Source: Halobacillus hunanensis (GTDB lineage Bacteria; Bacillota; Bacilli; Bacillales; Halobacillaceae). From it: a stretch of DNA of 64,000 bases. The stretch is from NCBI RefSeq assembly GCF_900166655.1, contig NZ_FVZB01000007.1:620001-684000 (forward strand), written 5' to 3'. The notes beneath the pieces are model-generated. The model did not search any database. It saw only the letters and a program-made list of their open reading frames with translations, and was not told the DNA's origin. A program made the position numbers and the translations under genes. Every line of letters starts with the position of its first letter. Position 1 is the stretch's first letter. Below, piece after piece: positions 51,557 through 62,700 of the stretch.

Positions 51557-52441
51557 TTGTTTAAAAACGTTGCAGAGCTAATACAAATTGCAGAAAGTAA
51601 AGGCGAAAAAATTTCTGAGGTTATGATTCAGCAAGAAATGGAAGTGAAGCAGGTATCCAGGGAAGAAATTTTTTCGCAAATGGAACGAAATCTTGCTGTC
51701 ATGGAAGAAGCAGTGGAGGATGGACTGAAAGGGGTGGAATCACATAGTGGATTAACCGGCGGGGATGCTGTTTTAGTTCAAAACTATATGAGAGACCATG
51801 AGCCACTTTCCGGAAACTTATTGATGGATGCAGTTAGTAAGGCTGTCGCTACCAATGAAGTGAATGCTGCAATGGGGACGATTTGCGCTACCCCAACAGC
51901 GGGGAGTGCCGGCTGTGTGCCAGGAACATTGTTTGCTGTGAAAAATAAATTAAATCCCACTCGCGAACAGATGGTCCGTTTTCTATTCACCTCTGGTGCA
52001 TTCGGCTTTGTTGTGGCGAACAATGCTTCTATCTCCGGTGCAGCGGGTGGCTGTCAGGCAGAAGTTGGTTCAGCTGCCGGAATGGCATCAGCTGCGATTG
52101 TAGAAATGGCTGGAGGAACCCCGGCACAATCTGCTGAGGCGATGGCGATTACGCTTAAGAATATGCTAGGCCTCATCTGTGATCCTGTAGCTGGATTAGT
52201 AGAAGTTCCCTGTGTGAAAAGGAACGCGATGGGCGCAACGAATGCAATCGTATCTGCGGATATGGCACTTGCAGGTGTTACGAGCCGCATCCCTTGTGAT
52301 GAAGTCATCGATGCCATGCATAAAGTCGGCCAGCGTATGCCGACAGCTTTTCGCGAAACGGCTCAAGGTGGACTTGCTGCTACGCCGACAGGTAAGCAGC
52401 TTGAGGCCAAAGTGTATGGCATTCCGCTTGAGAAAGAGTGA
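51557..52441 (+). CDS. sdaAA: L-serine dehydratase, alpha subunit
   Basis: 294-aa catalytic subunit binding a 4Fe-4S cluster. Cysteines in GTICATPTAGSAGCVPG, GLICDPVAGLVEVPCVKRNAMGA; SSxxTxGP-type substrate residues are supplied by the beta subunit. TTG start behind GAAAGGGG. Its stop region overlaps the possible GTG of recG. Confidence 0.95.
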   Translation: MFKNVAELIQIAESKGEKISEVMIQQEMEVKQVSREEIFSQMERNLAVMEEAVEDGLKGVESHSGLTGGDAVLVQNYMRDHEPLSGNLLMDAVSKAVATNEVNAAMGTICATPTAGSAGCVPGTLFAVKNKLNPTREQMVRFLFTSGAFGFVVANNASISGAAGGCQAEVGSAAGMASAAIVEMAGGTPAQSAEAMAITLKNMLGLICDPVAGLVEVPCVKRNAMGATNAIVSADMALAGVTSRIPCDEVIDAMHKVGQRMPTAFRETAQGGLAATPTGKQLEAKVYGIPLEKE

Positions 52442-52446
52442 GTTCG

Positions 52447-54483
52447 ATGTTGAGTGAATCTATAAGTGAAGTAAAAGGTGTAGGTGAAAAGCTCCAAGCT
52501 CATTTGAATGAGCTTGGACTTTTTACAATTGAAGATTTGTTATTCTATTTTCCTTACCGTTATGATACGTATGAAATCAAGCCGCTAACCGAACTGGTTC
52601 ATAATGAGAAGGCGACCATTGAAGGAGTTCTGACGGCAGAACCCGCTGTAAATTTTTACGGAAAAAAGAAATCCCGTTTAACGATGACATTACAAGTGGA
52701 GCAATTTGCGGTGAAAGCTGTTATGTTTAATCGGGCTTTTGCTAAAAAGCAACTACATAAAGGCGATACCATTACGGTCACTGGTAAGTGGGATCAGCAC
52801 CGTTTGCAAATTACAGTGAGTCAATTTAAAAAAGGGGAAGCTAAAAGTCAGGATCCGATTCAGCCGGTTTACACGTTGAAAGAAAGTGTAACGTTGAAGA
52901 CGTTAAGAAAAGTGATAAAAGCAGCCCTTGATGAGCATGCAGACGAAGTTGAAGAAATTTTGCCCGAAGAAACGTTGCTTACCTATAAACTTCCGGACCG
53001 CAGGCAGGCGCTGATGCAAATGCATTACCCTGAAAGCCGAATCATGCTCAAGCATGCGAAAAGACGGTTCATTTATGAGGAATTTCTCGTATTTCAATTG
53101 AAAATGCAGCTGCTGAGAAAACTGCATCGCGAGTCTACCAAAGGGAACGCACAAAACTATGATAATGACAAGTTAACCGACTTTGTACAGGGGCTTCCTT
53201 TTAAACTGACAGCTGCACAAAAACGATCGCTGGCGGAGATCTTAAAGGATATGAAGAATCCTTACCGTATGAACAGGCTTCTGCAAGGGGATGTTGGGTC
53301 AGGAAAAACAGCCGTTGCAGCGATTGCTTTATATGCTTCGATTACGACAGGGAAGCAAGGTGCCTTGATGGTGCCGACTGAAATTCTTGCTGAACAGCAT
53401 TATCATTCGCTAAGTGAAATGTTCGCCGGCAGAGCCCGGGTTGTATTGTTGACAGGTTCTCTGAAAGGTAAAAAACGTAAAGAAATTCTGCAGTCCATTA
53501 AGGCCCACGAAGTGGATATCATTGTGGGAACACATGCCTTGATCCAGGAGGAAGTCGATTTTAACGAGCTGGGCTTTGTGATTGTAGACGAGCAGCACCG
53601 CTTCGGTGTTAACCAACGCCGTGCGTTAAGGGGAAAAGGCTTGAATCCAGATGTATTGTTCATGACGGCAACACCGATTCCGAGAACCCTGGCCATTACG
53701 GCGTTTGGTGATATGGACGTGTCGGTGATTGATGAAATGCCGGCTGGGCGAAAACCAATTGAAACCTACTGGATCAAAGGTGGAATGACGGACCGTCTGC
53801 TCGGTTTTATTGAAAAAGTGGTCACGATTGGCCAGCAGGCCTATGTTATTTGTCCATTAATTGAGGAATCTGATCAGTTAGACATTCAAAATGCGGTTGA
53901 TTTATATCAGCAAATTGCTGAAGTTTACGAACCTAATATTTCAGTGGGTCTCATGCATGGACGTCTTCATAATGAAGAAAAAGAAGAAGTTATGAAGCGT
54001 TTCGCGGAAAATGAATTGCAAGTGCTCGTGTCAACGACAGTCGTTGAAGTAGGGGTGAATGTTCCCAATGCAACTGTGATGGTGATTCATGACGCGGAAC
54101 GATTTGGACTTTCTCAACTTCATCAACTGCGTGGCCGTGTCGGTCGAGGAAGTGAACAAAGTTATTGTATTTTACTCGCTGATCCTAAAGGTGACGTAGG
54201 CAAAGAGCGGATGCGGATTATGACAGAAACGAATGATGGCTTTGAGTTGTCTGAGCAGGATTTAAAACTAAGAGGGCCTGGAGACTTTTTTGGCAGAAAA
54301 CAAAGCGGCCTGCCTGAATTTAAAGTGGGCGACATGGTTCATGACTATCGAGCTCTTGAAACGGCCAGAGTAGACGCAGCTGAAATAATAGCGAACGGTT
54401 CGTTAGTTCATGATGAACAATTTAAGCCGTTGAAAGCGATCATTGAGCAAGATGAGCATATCAGCGGTGAGATCCTTGATTGA
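52447..54483 (+). CDS. recG: ATP-dependent DNA helicase RecG
   Basis: Branch-migrating helicase for fork regression and recombination. 678 aa. N-terminal wedge/OB domain (about 60-150), helicase domains with LLQGDVGSGKTAVA (about residue 278), DEQHRFGV (about 381), and the C-terminal QLRGRVGRG and DFFGRKQSGLPEFKVGD (TRG) motifs. I prefer ATG 52447; GTG 52438 overlapping sdaAA is possible. The stop codon is the first part of an intergenic repeat. Confidence 0.95.
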   Translation: MLSESISEVKGVGEKLQAHLNELGLFTIEDLLFYFPYRYDTYEIKPLTELVHNEKATIEGVLTAEPAVNFYGKKKSRLTMTLQVEQFAVKAVMFNRAFAKKQLHKGDTITVTGKWDQHRLQITVSQFKKGEAKSQDPIQPVYTLKESVTLKTLRKVIKAALDEHADEVEEILPEETLLTYKLPDRRQALMQMHYPESRIMLKHAKRRFIYEEFLVFQLKMQLLRKLHRESTKGNAQNYDNDKLTDFVQGLPFKLTAAQKRSLAEILKDMKNPYRMNRLLQGDVGSGKTAVAAIALYASITTGKQGALMVPTEILAEQHYHSLSEMFAGRARVVLLTGSLKGKKRKEILQSIKAHEVDIIVGTHALIQEEVDFNELGFVIVDEQHRFGVNQRRALRGKGLNPDVLFMTATPIPRTLAITAFGDMDVSVIDEMPAGRKPIETYWIKGGMTDRLLGFIEKVVTIGQQAYVICPLIEESDQLDIQNAVDLYQQIAEVYEPNISVGLMHGRLHNEEKEEVMKRFAENELQVLVSTTVVEVGVNVPNATVMVIHDAERFGLSQLHQLRGRVGRGSEQSYCILLADPKGDVGKERMRIMTETNDGFELSEQDLKLRGPGDFFGRKQSGLPEFKVGDMVHDYRALETARVDAAEIIANGSLVHDEQFKPLKAIIEQDEHISGEILD

Positions 54484-54631
54484 GGCTGGGACATAACTAA
54501 ACTTCTTGAATGAAAAGACAAGCGATGTGCTGTTTAAGCGAAGTATATTTTCGTAGCGTGTTATAGGACCAATCATAGCTTTTTACTTAGTTCGGAATTT
54601 CATTTGATAAAAACGCTTTCGTTCCAGCCTC
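54482..54631 (+). repeat. GAGGCTGGGACATAA intergenic repeat, copy 2 (complete)
   Basis: Opens GAGGCTGGGACATAACTAAA and closes with GTTCCAGCCTC (54621-54631), giving an 11-bp terminal inverted repeat with one wobble. It contains AAGCGAAGTATATTTTCGTAGCG in the middle, similar to copy 1 at 28058. It begins inside the recG stop codon. Confidence 0.65.
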
Positions 54632-54709
54632 GTCGTGTCAACCGGGAAAGCTTGCACTTTTGTTCTGTTGTATGTTTTTATCGTTTCCTCGAACAATATA
54701 GGGAAACTA

Positions 54710-54759
54710 TTGCGTAATTGATTCAGGTATTATATATTACTGTTAGTACCTAGTCATAA
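54710..54759 (+). promoter_or_regulatory. fapR promoter with FapR operator
   Basis: TTGCGT (54710-54715), 17-bp spacer, TATATT (54733-54738), then TTAGTACCTAGTCATAA (54743-54759). The last sequence agrees with the FapR box of B. subtilis as I recall it (TTAGTACCTAGTCTTAA type). The operator covers the expected transcription start, so FapR would repress its own operon until malonyl-CoA releases it. Confidence 0.85.
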
Positions 54760-54789
54760 AATTTGTGACAATCGAACGGTGGGAACGTG

Positions 54790-55359
54790 ATGAAACGTAC
54801 GAAACAGATGAGGCAAAGTGAATTAAAGGCAACCATTGACGCCACTCCATTCATTACTGATGAAGCGTTGGCGAACCAATTTGGAGTAAGTATTCAGACC
54901 ATTCGTCTCGACCGGATGGAGTTATCTATTCCTGAATTGAGAGAACGGATCAAATCTGTAGCTACCCAGGAATGGAACGAAACCGTGAAGGCTCTTCCAA
55001 TTGAGGAAGTCATTGGAGAAGTGGTCGATTTGGAACTTGATCAACGTGCCATTTCCATTATGGATATTAAATCAGAACATGTTTTCTCAAGGAATCACAT
55101 TGCCCGCGGGCATCATTTATTTGCCCAGGCCAATTCCCTTGCTGTAGCCGTAATTGATGACGAGCTGGCGCTAACAGCTGAATCGAGGATACGCTTTATG
55201 CGACAAGTTAAGCAAGGGGAGCGTGTTATAGCAAAAGCATTCGTCCGAGGCGATGGTGATAAAGGGCGCACGCTCGTGGATGTTCACAGCTATGTTGAGA
55301 ATGAGGAAGTGTTCGCAGGTACATTTGAAATGTTTCGTCAGCAAGAGTCGAAGGAGTGA
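54790..55359 (+). CDS. fapR: Transcription factor FapR (malonyl-CoA-responsive lipid regulator)
   Basis: 189 aa. N-terminal DeoR-like helix-turn-helix (about 15-50: [23 protein letters not shown]) joined to a hot-dog-fold ligand domain with [26 protein letters not shown]. Represses phospholipid and fatty acid genes; malonyl-CoA is the inducer. ATG 54790 is preferred to GTG 54787. Ribosome binding sequence GGTGGGAA. First gene of the plsX-fabD-fabG operon. Confidence 0.95.
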   Translation: MKRTKQMRQSELKATIDATPFITDEALANQFGVSIQTIRLDRMELSIPELRERIKSVATQEWNETVKALPIEEVIGEVVDLELDQRAISIMDIKSEHVFSRNHIARGHHLFAQANSLAVAVIDDELALTAESRIRFMRQVKQGERVIAKAFVRGDGDKGRTLVDVHSYVENEEVFAGTFEMFRQQESKE

Positions 55360-55367
55360 AGTAAGCA

Positions 55368-56372
55368 ATGAAACTAGCCATAGATGCTATGGGCGGAGAT
55401 CATGCTCCTGAGTCGATCGTCAAGGGAGCGGTGCTAGCCGTTTCTAAGATTGATGATCTGTCCATAACCTTGATAGGTGATGAAAAACAAATCAATCCTT
55501 TACTAGGTGACACAGCAAATATTTCCGTTATACATACAGAGGAAAAAATTACATCAGATGATGAGCCTGTTAAAGCAGTTCGCAGAAAAAAGACGGCCTC
55601 AATGGTCTTGACGGCAAAAGAAGTAAGTGAAGGCAGAGCTGATGGATGTATATCAGCCGGCAATACAGGCGCGCTCATGAGTGCGGGTTTATTTATCGTC
55701 GGCAGAATGAAAGGAATTGAACGACCAGCATTAAGTCCCACGCTTCCTACAGAAGATGGCAAAGGCTTTCTTCTGCTTGATGTGGGTGCCAATGTGGATG
55801 CAAAATCCAACCATTTATTGCAATACGCGATCATGGGTTCTATCTACAGTGAAAAAGTTCGTGACATCTCCCAGCCAAGAGTAGGGTTGTTGAATGTAGG
55901 GACAGAAGATGGAAAAGGAAGCGAATTAACAAAGCAGGTGTTCAAGCTGCTCTCAGACGCACCGATTAATTTTATCGGCAACGTGGAAGCCAGAGATTTA
56001 TTAACGGGTGTCGCTGACGTAGTCGTGACCGATGGATTTACAGGAAACGTAACACTAAAAACACTTGAGGGAACGGCCATGACGATGTTCTCAATGATGA
56101 AGAAAACATTTATGTCCAGCTTTAAAACGAAGCTTGCTGCAGGACTTGTTAAAAACGATTTAAAACAGTTAAAGGACCAGCTGGATTACTCGGAGTACGG
56201 AGGTGCGGGCTTGTTTGGTCTGGCTGCACCTGTCATAAAAGCTCACGGTTCTTCTAATGAACGGGCTGTTTACAATGCGGTTCGACAAGCATGTGAAATG
56301 ATCGAACGAAATGTGTCCACAACAATCGCTGGCACGATGAAAGAACTTCAAGCGAAGGAGGATAACGAATGA
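55368..56372 (+). CDS. plsX: Phosphate acyltransferase PlsX
   Basis: Converts acyl-ACP to acyl-phosphate for phosphatidic acid synthesis, and so links fatty acid to membrane lipid synthesis. 334 aa. Begins [36 protein letters not shown] and the [17 protein letters not shown] motif are signatures. ATG start 8 bp after fapR; overlaps fabD in ATGA. Confidence 0.96.
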   Translation: MKLAIDAMGGDHAPESIVKGAVLAVSKIDDLSITLIGDEKQINPLLGDTANISVIHTEEKITSDDEPVKAVRRKKTASMVLTAKEVSEGRADGCISAGNTGALMSAGLFIVGRMKGIERPALSPTLPTEDGKGFLLLDVGANVDAKSNHLLQYAIMGSIYSEKVRDISQPRVGLLNVGTEDGKGSELTKQVFKLLSDAPINFIGNVEARDLLTGVADVVVTDGFTGNVTLKTLEGTAMTMFSMMKKTFMSSFKTKLAAGLVKNDLKQLKDQLDYSEYGGAGLFGLAAPVIKAHGSSNERAVYNAVRQACEMIERNVSTTIAGTMKELQAKEDNE

Positions 56373-57310
56373 AACGTATAGCGTATATTTTCCCTGGTCA
56401 AGGCTCTCAGGAGGTTGGCATGGGGCAGGACATGTACGAAAATTACCCCCAAGTAAAAGAACTATTCGACGCAGCTGATGAGGCATTAGGTTATTCACTG
56501 ACATCCTTAATGTTTGAAGGACCAGCTGAAGAGTTAACGAAAACCGAAAATGCACAGCCAGCACTGTTGTTAAATAGTGTTGCCATTGCAAAGGTGTTAG
56601 AGGGAGAGGGCGTTAACCCAGCCATGACAGCTGGTCACAGTTTAGGAGAATACAGCGCCTTAGTCAGTGCTGGTGCCCTTGATGCGATTGACGCAGTTAA
56701 ACTTGTTCATACACGTGGTCAATTAATGGAAGAAGCCTATCCGACAGGGTTAGGAGCCATGGCAGCCGTTCTTGGTTTGGAAAAAGAGGAAATTGAACGT
56801 GTTTTAGCGAAAATAGATCACGATCAGCCTGTTGATTTAGCCAACATCAATTGCCCTGGCCAAATTGTGATCGCCGGTACATCAGACGGCGTAAAACAAG
56901 CTTCTGAACAGTTGCAAGAAGCAGGGGCAAAGCGCGTGTTGCCCCTTAACGTCAGCGGTCCTTTTCATTCAAGATTAATGAAGCCGGCTAGTGAAAGTCT
57001 GGCGAATTCCCTTGCGAAGACTCAGCTGCATGACGCTGAAATTCCGGTGTACGCAAACGTATCGGCAGAAGCTGTTACAGATGCCAGTAAGATTCAAACT
57101 TTATTAGTGGAACAGCTGTATTCCCCTGTTCGCTTTCAGGAAATTCTCGAACAATTTGTTGAAGAAGACATCGACGCAATTGTAGAAGTCGGGCACGGCA
57201 AAGTATTAAGTGGTCTCGTGAGAAAAGTAAAACGTAGAATGAAGACATTTGCGATCGGTGACCCGGAATCAGCAACTTCATTTTTAGAATGGTATAAGGA
57301 GGATTCATAA
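56369..57310 (+). CDS. fabD: Malonyl-CoA:ACP transacylase
   Basis: Loads malonyl groups on acyl carrier protein. 313 aa. [17 protein letters not shown] at the start, active-site Ser in [12 protein letters not shown] (about residue 92), and His in [11 protein letters not shown]. Overlaps plsX by 4 bp and fabG by 1 bp. Confidence 0.96.
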   Translation: MKRIAYIFPGQGSQEVGMGQDMYENYPQVKELFDAADEALGYSLTSLMFEGPAEELTKTENAQPALLLNSVAIAKVLEGEGVNPAMTAGHSLGEYSALVSAGALDAIDAVKLVHTRGQLMEEAYPTGLGAMAAVLGLEKEEIERVLAKIDHDQPVDLANINCPGQIVIAGTSDGVKQASEQLQEAGAKRVLPLNVSGPFHSRLMKPASESLANSLAKTQLHDAEIPVYANVSAEAVTDASKIQTLLVEQLYSPVRFQEILEQFVEEDIDAIVEVGHGKVLSGLVRKVKRRMKTFAIGDPESATSFLEWYKEDS

Positions 57311-58050
57311 TGCTTCATGAACAAGTTGCACTCGTCACGGGGGCTTCACGTGGAATTGGCCGGGCTATTGCCCTTGAGCTGGCTCAAAGCGGAGCAAAAG
57401 TTGCTGTGAATTATGCGGGCAGTGAGGATCGAGCAGACGCTGTTGTTCAAGAAATTAAAGATAACGGCGGTGAAGCGATTAAAATTCAAGCCAACGTTTC
57501 TCAAGGGGACGATGTCAGCCGAATGGTGAAGACAGTAGTCGAAGAATTTGGCCGCTTGGATATTTTAGTGAACAATGCTGGAATTACGAAAGACAATCTG
57601 CTGATGCGTATGAAGGAACAGGAATTTGATGATGTAATCGACACCAACTTAAAAGGCGTTTTTATGTGTACAAAAGGCGTAACGAGACAGATGATGAAGC
57701 AGAAGTTTGGCCGGATTATTAATATTTCCTCTATCGTTGGGGTTTCAGGTAATCCGGGACAAGCCAACTATGTAGCTGCTAAAGCAGGCGTCATTGGATT
57801 AACTAAATCAAACGCCAAGGAACTGGCTTCACGTAATATTACGGTGAATGCCGTGGCTCCTGGCTATATTACAACAGATATGACCGATCAGCTTACAGAT
57901 GAGCAGCGTGAACAAATGCTTGCTTTGATTCCTCTCAACCGGTTAGGCGAAGGAGCGGACGTTGCTCGAGCTGTACGTTTCCTCGCTTCAGGTGACGCTG
58001 CCTATATTACAGGGCAAACACTTCACGTTGATGGCGGTATGGTCATGTAA
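57310..58050 (+). CDS. fabG: 3-oxoacyl-ACP reductase
   Basis: NADPH-dependent short-chain dehydrogenase reducing beta-ketoacyl-ACP. 246 aa. Cofactor motif TGASRGIG (residues 12-19), NNAGIT, catalytic Ser in [13 protein letters not shown] (Tyr, Lys), and the final LHVDGGMVM. Starts in TAATG with fabD. Confidence 0.97.
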   Translation: MLHEQVALVTGASRGIGRAIALELAQSGAKVAVNYAGSEDRADAVVQEIKDNGGEAIKIQANVSQGDDVSRMVKTVVEEFGRLDILVNNAGITKDNLLMRMKEQEFDDVIDTNLKGVFMCTKGVTRQMMKQKFGRIINISSIVGVSGNPGQANYVAAKAGVIGLTKSNAKELASRNITVNAVAPGYITTDMTDQLTDEQREQMLALIPLNRLGEGADVARAVRFLASGDAAYITGQTLHVDGGMVM

Positions 58051-58109
58051 ATTGATCTGGTTTCTGTAAGGGAAATCTACTATAATAACTGAAGGGAGGT
58101 GAAGTTCCT

Positions 58110-58343
58110 ATGGCAGAAACATTTGATCGCGTTAAACAAATCATTGTCGATCGTCTCGATGCAGACGAATCTAAAGTAACAATGGAAGCTTCCTTCAAAG
58201 AAGATCTAGAAGCAGACTCTCTTGACGTAGTAGAATTAGTAATGGAGCTAGAAGATGAGTTTGATATGGAAATCTCTGATGAAGAAGCTGAAAAAATCAA
58301 TACGGTTGGCGACGCTGTGAATTACATAAACAGTGTGTCCTAA
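58110..58343 (+). CDS. acpP: Acyl carrier protein
   Basis: 77-aa acidic carrier. The phosphopantetheine attachment Ser is residue 37 in [15 protein letters not shown] start behind GAAGGGAGGTGAAG, a very strong ribosome binding site. It is separated from fabG by 59 bp with a TATAAT near 58080, so it probably also has its own promoter. Confidence 0.97.
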   Translation: MAETFDRVKQIIVDRLDADESKVTMEASFKEDLEADSLDVVELVMELEDEFDMEISDEEAEKINTVGDAVNYINSVS

Positions 58344-58352
58344 CTATTGAAT

Positions 58353-58382
58353 AGCTGCCTGTTTTTCAGGCAGCCTTTCCTA
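58353..58382 (+). terminator. Hairpin after acpP
   Basis: GCTGCCTG-TTTTT-CAGGCAGC. Only a poor T-tract follows, so termination is probably partial and rnc may be reached. Confidence 0.45.
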
Positions 58383-58415
58383 TATTGATAAATTACAAAA
58401 AGGACAAGGTGACGT

Positions 58416-59105
58416 ATGGAGGATTTTCCCAGTTTTCAAGCTAAAATTAGCCAACAATTTGAAAATCTCTCGTTGCTGGAACAAGCTTTTACCCATTCAT
58501 CCTATGTGAATGAGCATCGCAAAACGGACCGTGAAGATAATGAGCGGCTTGAATTTCTAGGAGATGCAGTCCTGGAATTGGGGGTGTCTCAATATTTATA
58601 TAAAGAATTTCCGAACAAGCCTGAAGGAGAATTAACGAAACTGAGGGCATCGATTGTTTGTGAAGCTTCACTCGTCAAATTTGCAAATGATTTAAATTTT
58701 CAAGATTTAATCTTGCTCGGTAAAGGGGAAGAAATGACTGGAGGACGCAATCGGCCTGCCTTATTGGCTGATGTATTCGAAGCATTCATAGGTGCTCTAT
58801 ACCTAGATAAAGGCTTTGATCAAGTCGTTCGTTTTCTTGAAAATTACGTTTACCCCAAGATTAAAGAGGGTGCTTTTTCTCATGCGATGGATTATAAAAG
58901 TCAACTCCAAGAATTCATTCAACGAGACCGAAACAGTCGAATAGAGTATGAAATTGTTGAAGAAAGAGGGCCGGCACACAGCCGAGAGTTTGTAGCCCAT
59001 GTCCGGATCCAGAGTGAGAATGCTGGGGTCGGCATTGGACGTACGAAGAAAGAAGCAGAACAAAAAGCGGCTCAGCAGGCACTGGTAAATCAAGGGGCTC
59101 TGTAA
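58416..59105 (+). CDS. rnc: Ribonuclease III
   Basis: Double-strand-specific endonuclease processing rRNA and the scRNA of SRP in Bacillus. 229 aa. Catalytic signature [13 protein letters not shown] (about 43-55), second acidic site in [15 protein letters not shown], and a dsRNA-binding domain (about 155-226: [13 protein letters not shown], then [18 protein letters not shown]). ATG start behind ACAAGGTGA. Confidence 0.96.
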   Translation: MEDFPSFQAKISQQFENLSLLEQAFTHSSYVNEHRKTDREDNERLEFLGDAVLELGVSQYLYKEFPNKPEGELTKLRASIVCEASLVKFANDLNFQDLILLGKGEEMTGGRNRPALLADVFEAFIGALYLDKGFDQVVRFLENYVYPKIKEGAFSHAMDYKSQLQEFIQRDRNSRIEYEIVEERGPAHSREFVAHVRIQSENAGVGIGRTKKEAEQKAAQQALVNQGAL

Positions 59106-59148
59106 AAAAGACGGCCAGATGATCATTCATCTGAACCGTCTTTTTTTA
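59104..59148. terminator. Bidirectional terminator between rnc and DUF1128 gene
   Basis: AAAAAGACGG...AGATG pairs with CATCT...CCGTCTTTTTTT; the flanking genes converge. Confidence 0.85.
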
Positions 59149-59202
59149 CGGCCCCTTTAGTGAGTGACAGGATCACGTTATCTGTCTTTGGTATGACGCC
59201 TT

Positions 59203-59424
59203 CTATTTGCGATATTGGCCTAGTTCCTGAACGAATGCCTGGATTTCAGAAACGCTTAACTGGCCTTTCATTTCTACAATGTCGTGCAATGATTTAATTT
59301 CGTCATATTTGTTTAGATCGTAATCTTCAGGGTCCATAAGGGAACGGTTTACAACTTGTAACCGATCCGCCATATCATTTATGATAATGTTTAAATTATC
59401 CTGTGTAGGTTCTTGTAAACTCAA
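59203..59424 (-). CDS. DUF1128/UPF0435-family protein (YfkK-like)
   Basis: 73-aa cytoplasmic helical protein. NIIINDMADRLQVVNRSLMDPEDYD, then SLHDIVEMKGQLSVSEIQAFVQELGQYRK, fit the UPF0435 family, including YfkK of B. subtilis. Function unknown. ATG start behind AAGGAGGATG. In B. subtilis yfkK lies elsewhere, so its place between rnc and smc is specific to this lineage. Confidence 0.8.
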   Translation of the reverse strand: MSLQEPTQDNLNIIINDMADRLQVVNRSLMDPEDYDLNKYDEIKSLHDIVEMKGQLSVSEIQAFVQELGQYRK

Positions 59425-59768
59425 AACGCATCCTCCTTCATCGTCTCTTAAATTTTACTATGTATTATCATAAAATAAATTCTATCATTTTAAAACCCTT
59501 GACAATGTATTTACTCATATCAAGTGAGGTTCAGCATTTGTACAAATGGAGGGTTCCAACCTTCTTGGCTTTGCCTCCATATCTACCGCTCCGCAGCAGA
59601 CTATGATAAAATGAATAAGTTGAAATTTAGGTTAGTTCTTAATACAAGAGGCGACTACAAGCTTCGTAAGCTCGAGTTTCAGCTCACCTGCCAGAACTCC
59701 CTTCTAGGCGGCGATGTTGAATACTAGGGGTCCGACGCTTTTGTATATTATTAAACAGGAGGATGAGT

Positions 59769-62700
59769 ATGTTCCTCAAACGTCTGGATACAGTAGGATT
59801 TAAATCATTTGCCGAGCGTGTAACAGTAGACTTCGTTTCAGGAGTCACTTCTGTTGTCGGTCCAAATGGAAGTGGGAAAAGTAATATAACAGATGCGATC
59901 CGCTGGGTACTCGGTGAACAATCTGCCCGATCATTGCGCGGGGCAAAAATGGAAGATATCATTTTTGCCGGAAGTGATACGAGGAAAGCGCTAAATATGG
60001 CGGAAGTCACCTTAACGTTAAATAACGAACATCATACGTTACCACTTGATTATCAGGAAGTTAGTGTAACGCGACGAGTATATCGTTCAGGAGAAAGTGA
60101 ATTTTATATAAATAATCAAACATGCCGTCTAAAGGACATTGTCGATTTATTTATGGATTCCGGACTCGGCAGAGAAGCATTCTCGATTATTAGTCAAGGA
60201 AAAGTCGAAGAAATTCTCAGCTCTAAACCCGAAGAGCGCCGCTCCATCTTTGAAGAAGCGGCCGGGGTGTTAAAGTATAAACAAAGGAAAAAGAAGGCTG
60301 AACATAAGCTTTTTGAGACACAAGAAAACCTTAATCGAGTAGAAGATATTATCCATGAGATTGATGGACAGTTGGAGCCACTGAAGGAGCAAGCATCCGT
60401 TGCGAAAGACTATTTAGAGAAAAAAGACGAGTTGAAGCACGTAGAGATTGCTTTACTCGTTACTCAAATTGAAAACCTTCATGAAGAGTGGCAGGGGCTT
60501 CTCGATCAATTGGAGGAAGTGAAACACGAGGAAGGCGAATTAAAGGCTGATGTAGACAAGAGAGCAGCTTCGATAAGTAAGAAGCGTGAAAACATGGAAG
60601 CTTTAGAAGAATCAATCGAAGACCTGCAGGAAACGTTGTTAGTACTTACGCGCGAATTGGAAAATTTAGAAGGTAAAAAAGAGTTAATGAAGGAGCGCCA
60701 TAAACATTACTCTGAAAACAAGACGAAATTAACATCAGAATATGAAGAACTAACTTCACAGCTTGAAGTCGTAAAGCAAAAGGCGCAAGCTGAAACGAAT
60801 AAATTAAAGACATTCCGGCAAAATCGTAAAGAAACCAAAGCGAATCTCAAACAGGCAAAAGAAGCTCTGCATCAAGGTGTAGAAGATATCGAAGCTGAAG
60901 TTGAGGATTGTAAAAGTGATTATATTGATTTATTAAACAAACAGGCTGCCAAACGTAATGAGCAGCAAACCCTAGAGCAGCAGCTCGTCCAGCTATCTAA
61001 TAAAAAAGGAGTTCAGCAAGGGAAGTTTCAAGAGTTGTCAGACGAAAGGGCTGCCGTTGAGAGTTCCTTAAAAGACCGTCATCATAAGCTGGAAACAGCC
61101 AGTCAGAACCGGCAGGACTTAGACCAGGAACTAAAAACACTTGATGATCAAATTAAAAAAGATGATCAGGCTTATCAGGAATGGCAGCAAAAGCTTTATC
61201 AGGGGTACCAATACTTAGAAAAAATGCGCTCTAAAAAGGAAATGCTTGAAGAGATGAAAGAAGATTACTCTGGCTATTTCCACGGTGTGCGCGAAGTGCT
61301 GAAGGCAAGAGAAAAACAGCTTATCCACGGTGTGGAAGGTGCTGTTCTTGAAGTCATTGACATTCCAGTAAACTATTTAACGGCCATTGAAACCGCTCTG
61401 GGTGCCCAAGCCCAGCATGTCATCGTGCAGGATGAGAAAGCAGGACGGCAGGCGATTCATTGGCTGAAACAAAATAATAAAGGACGGGCAACTTTTCTTC
61501 CACTAACAACCATTCAGCCTCGTTCCATTTACGGACAGGCGGCTAACAAGTTATCAGGGGAGGAAGGTTTTGTCGGTGTTGCCTCCGAGCTGATCCAGTT
61601 TGATACTCGTTATGAAAAGGTAATTCAACACTTATTAGGTCATATTGTGATCGCGACAAATCTGGAGCAAGCGAATAAGATTGCCAATGCAGTTAATCGC
61701 AAATATAGGATTGTCACCCTTGAGGGAGACGTGGTAAATCCAGGCGGATCAATGTCAGGCGGGGCTCAAAAGAAATCTAACCAATCACTTTTTACAAGAG
61801 AAAAAGAACTACAGGAGTTAACAGAGAAAATTGCGTCTTTTGATGCAAAAGCAAGAAATGTCGAAGAAAAGGTAAAGCGGCTGAAAGACCAGCTCACTTC
61901 AAATACTGAGAAGAGAGAACAAGTAAAGGAACATTCTATTTCTTCGCGAAATGCTGAGTATGAAGAGCAATCAGCTGTTAGAGAGCTGCAAGTAAAAGTT
62001 GGTCATTTAAATGATCAGCTGCAATTATATGATCAGGATCAATCACAATTTAACCAAGATCAATCACAGGCAAATGAGCGGTTAAGCACGTTGACAGAAG
62101 AATTAACTTCTCTCAATAAACAGCTGGAAAGCCTGCAAGAGCGAATCGATCATTTGAATGCTGCTAAAGATCAACAGCAGGAGGATGAAGCCAACCAGAA
62201 GGAACGTTATCAGAACTTGCAAATCAAACTTGCAGAACAAGATTCAGCTGTTGAGAATCAAAAAGAAAAAGCAGAGCGACTACAGGCAGACTTGCAGTCG
62301 GTGCAAGATCAACTGGCAAAAAACCGCCATTCTTACCAGCAGCTCGTGGAAGTTGTGGATTCTAATCAATCAGAAGAAGACATTATGGAAGACATTGAAA
62401 AGTCAAAAATAAGAAAAGAAACAACGTCTGCACTGATTCAGGAGCGCAGGGAAGAGAGAAATCAATTAGCTCAGTCTGTTCATCAGGAAGAACAAACACA
62501 GAAAGAAATCCAGCGCAGACATCAAAATTACCTTCAAGATATCCAGCAGAAGGAAGTCAAAGTAAATCGGCTTGATGTAGAGCTTGAGAATTTGCTGAAT
62601 TATTTGCAGGACGAATACGTGATAACGTTTGAGAAAGCAAAAAACGATTATCAAGGTGTCGAGGATGTCCAGTCAGCTTCTACGCGTGTAAAATTAATTA

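Noticed and set aside
59524-59727. Rightward 67-codon frame before smc
   Set aside because: No ribosome binding site, atypical composition, no recognisable domain.
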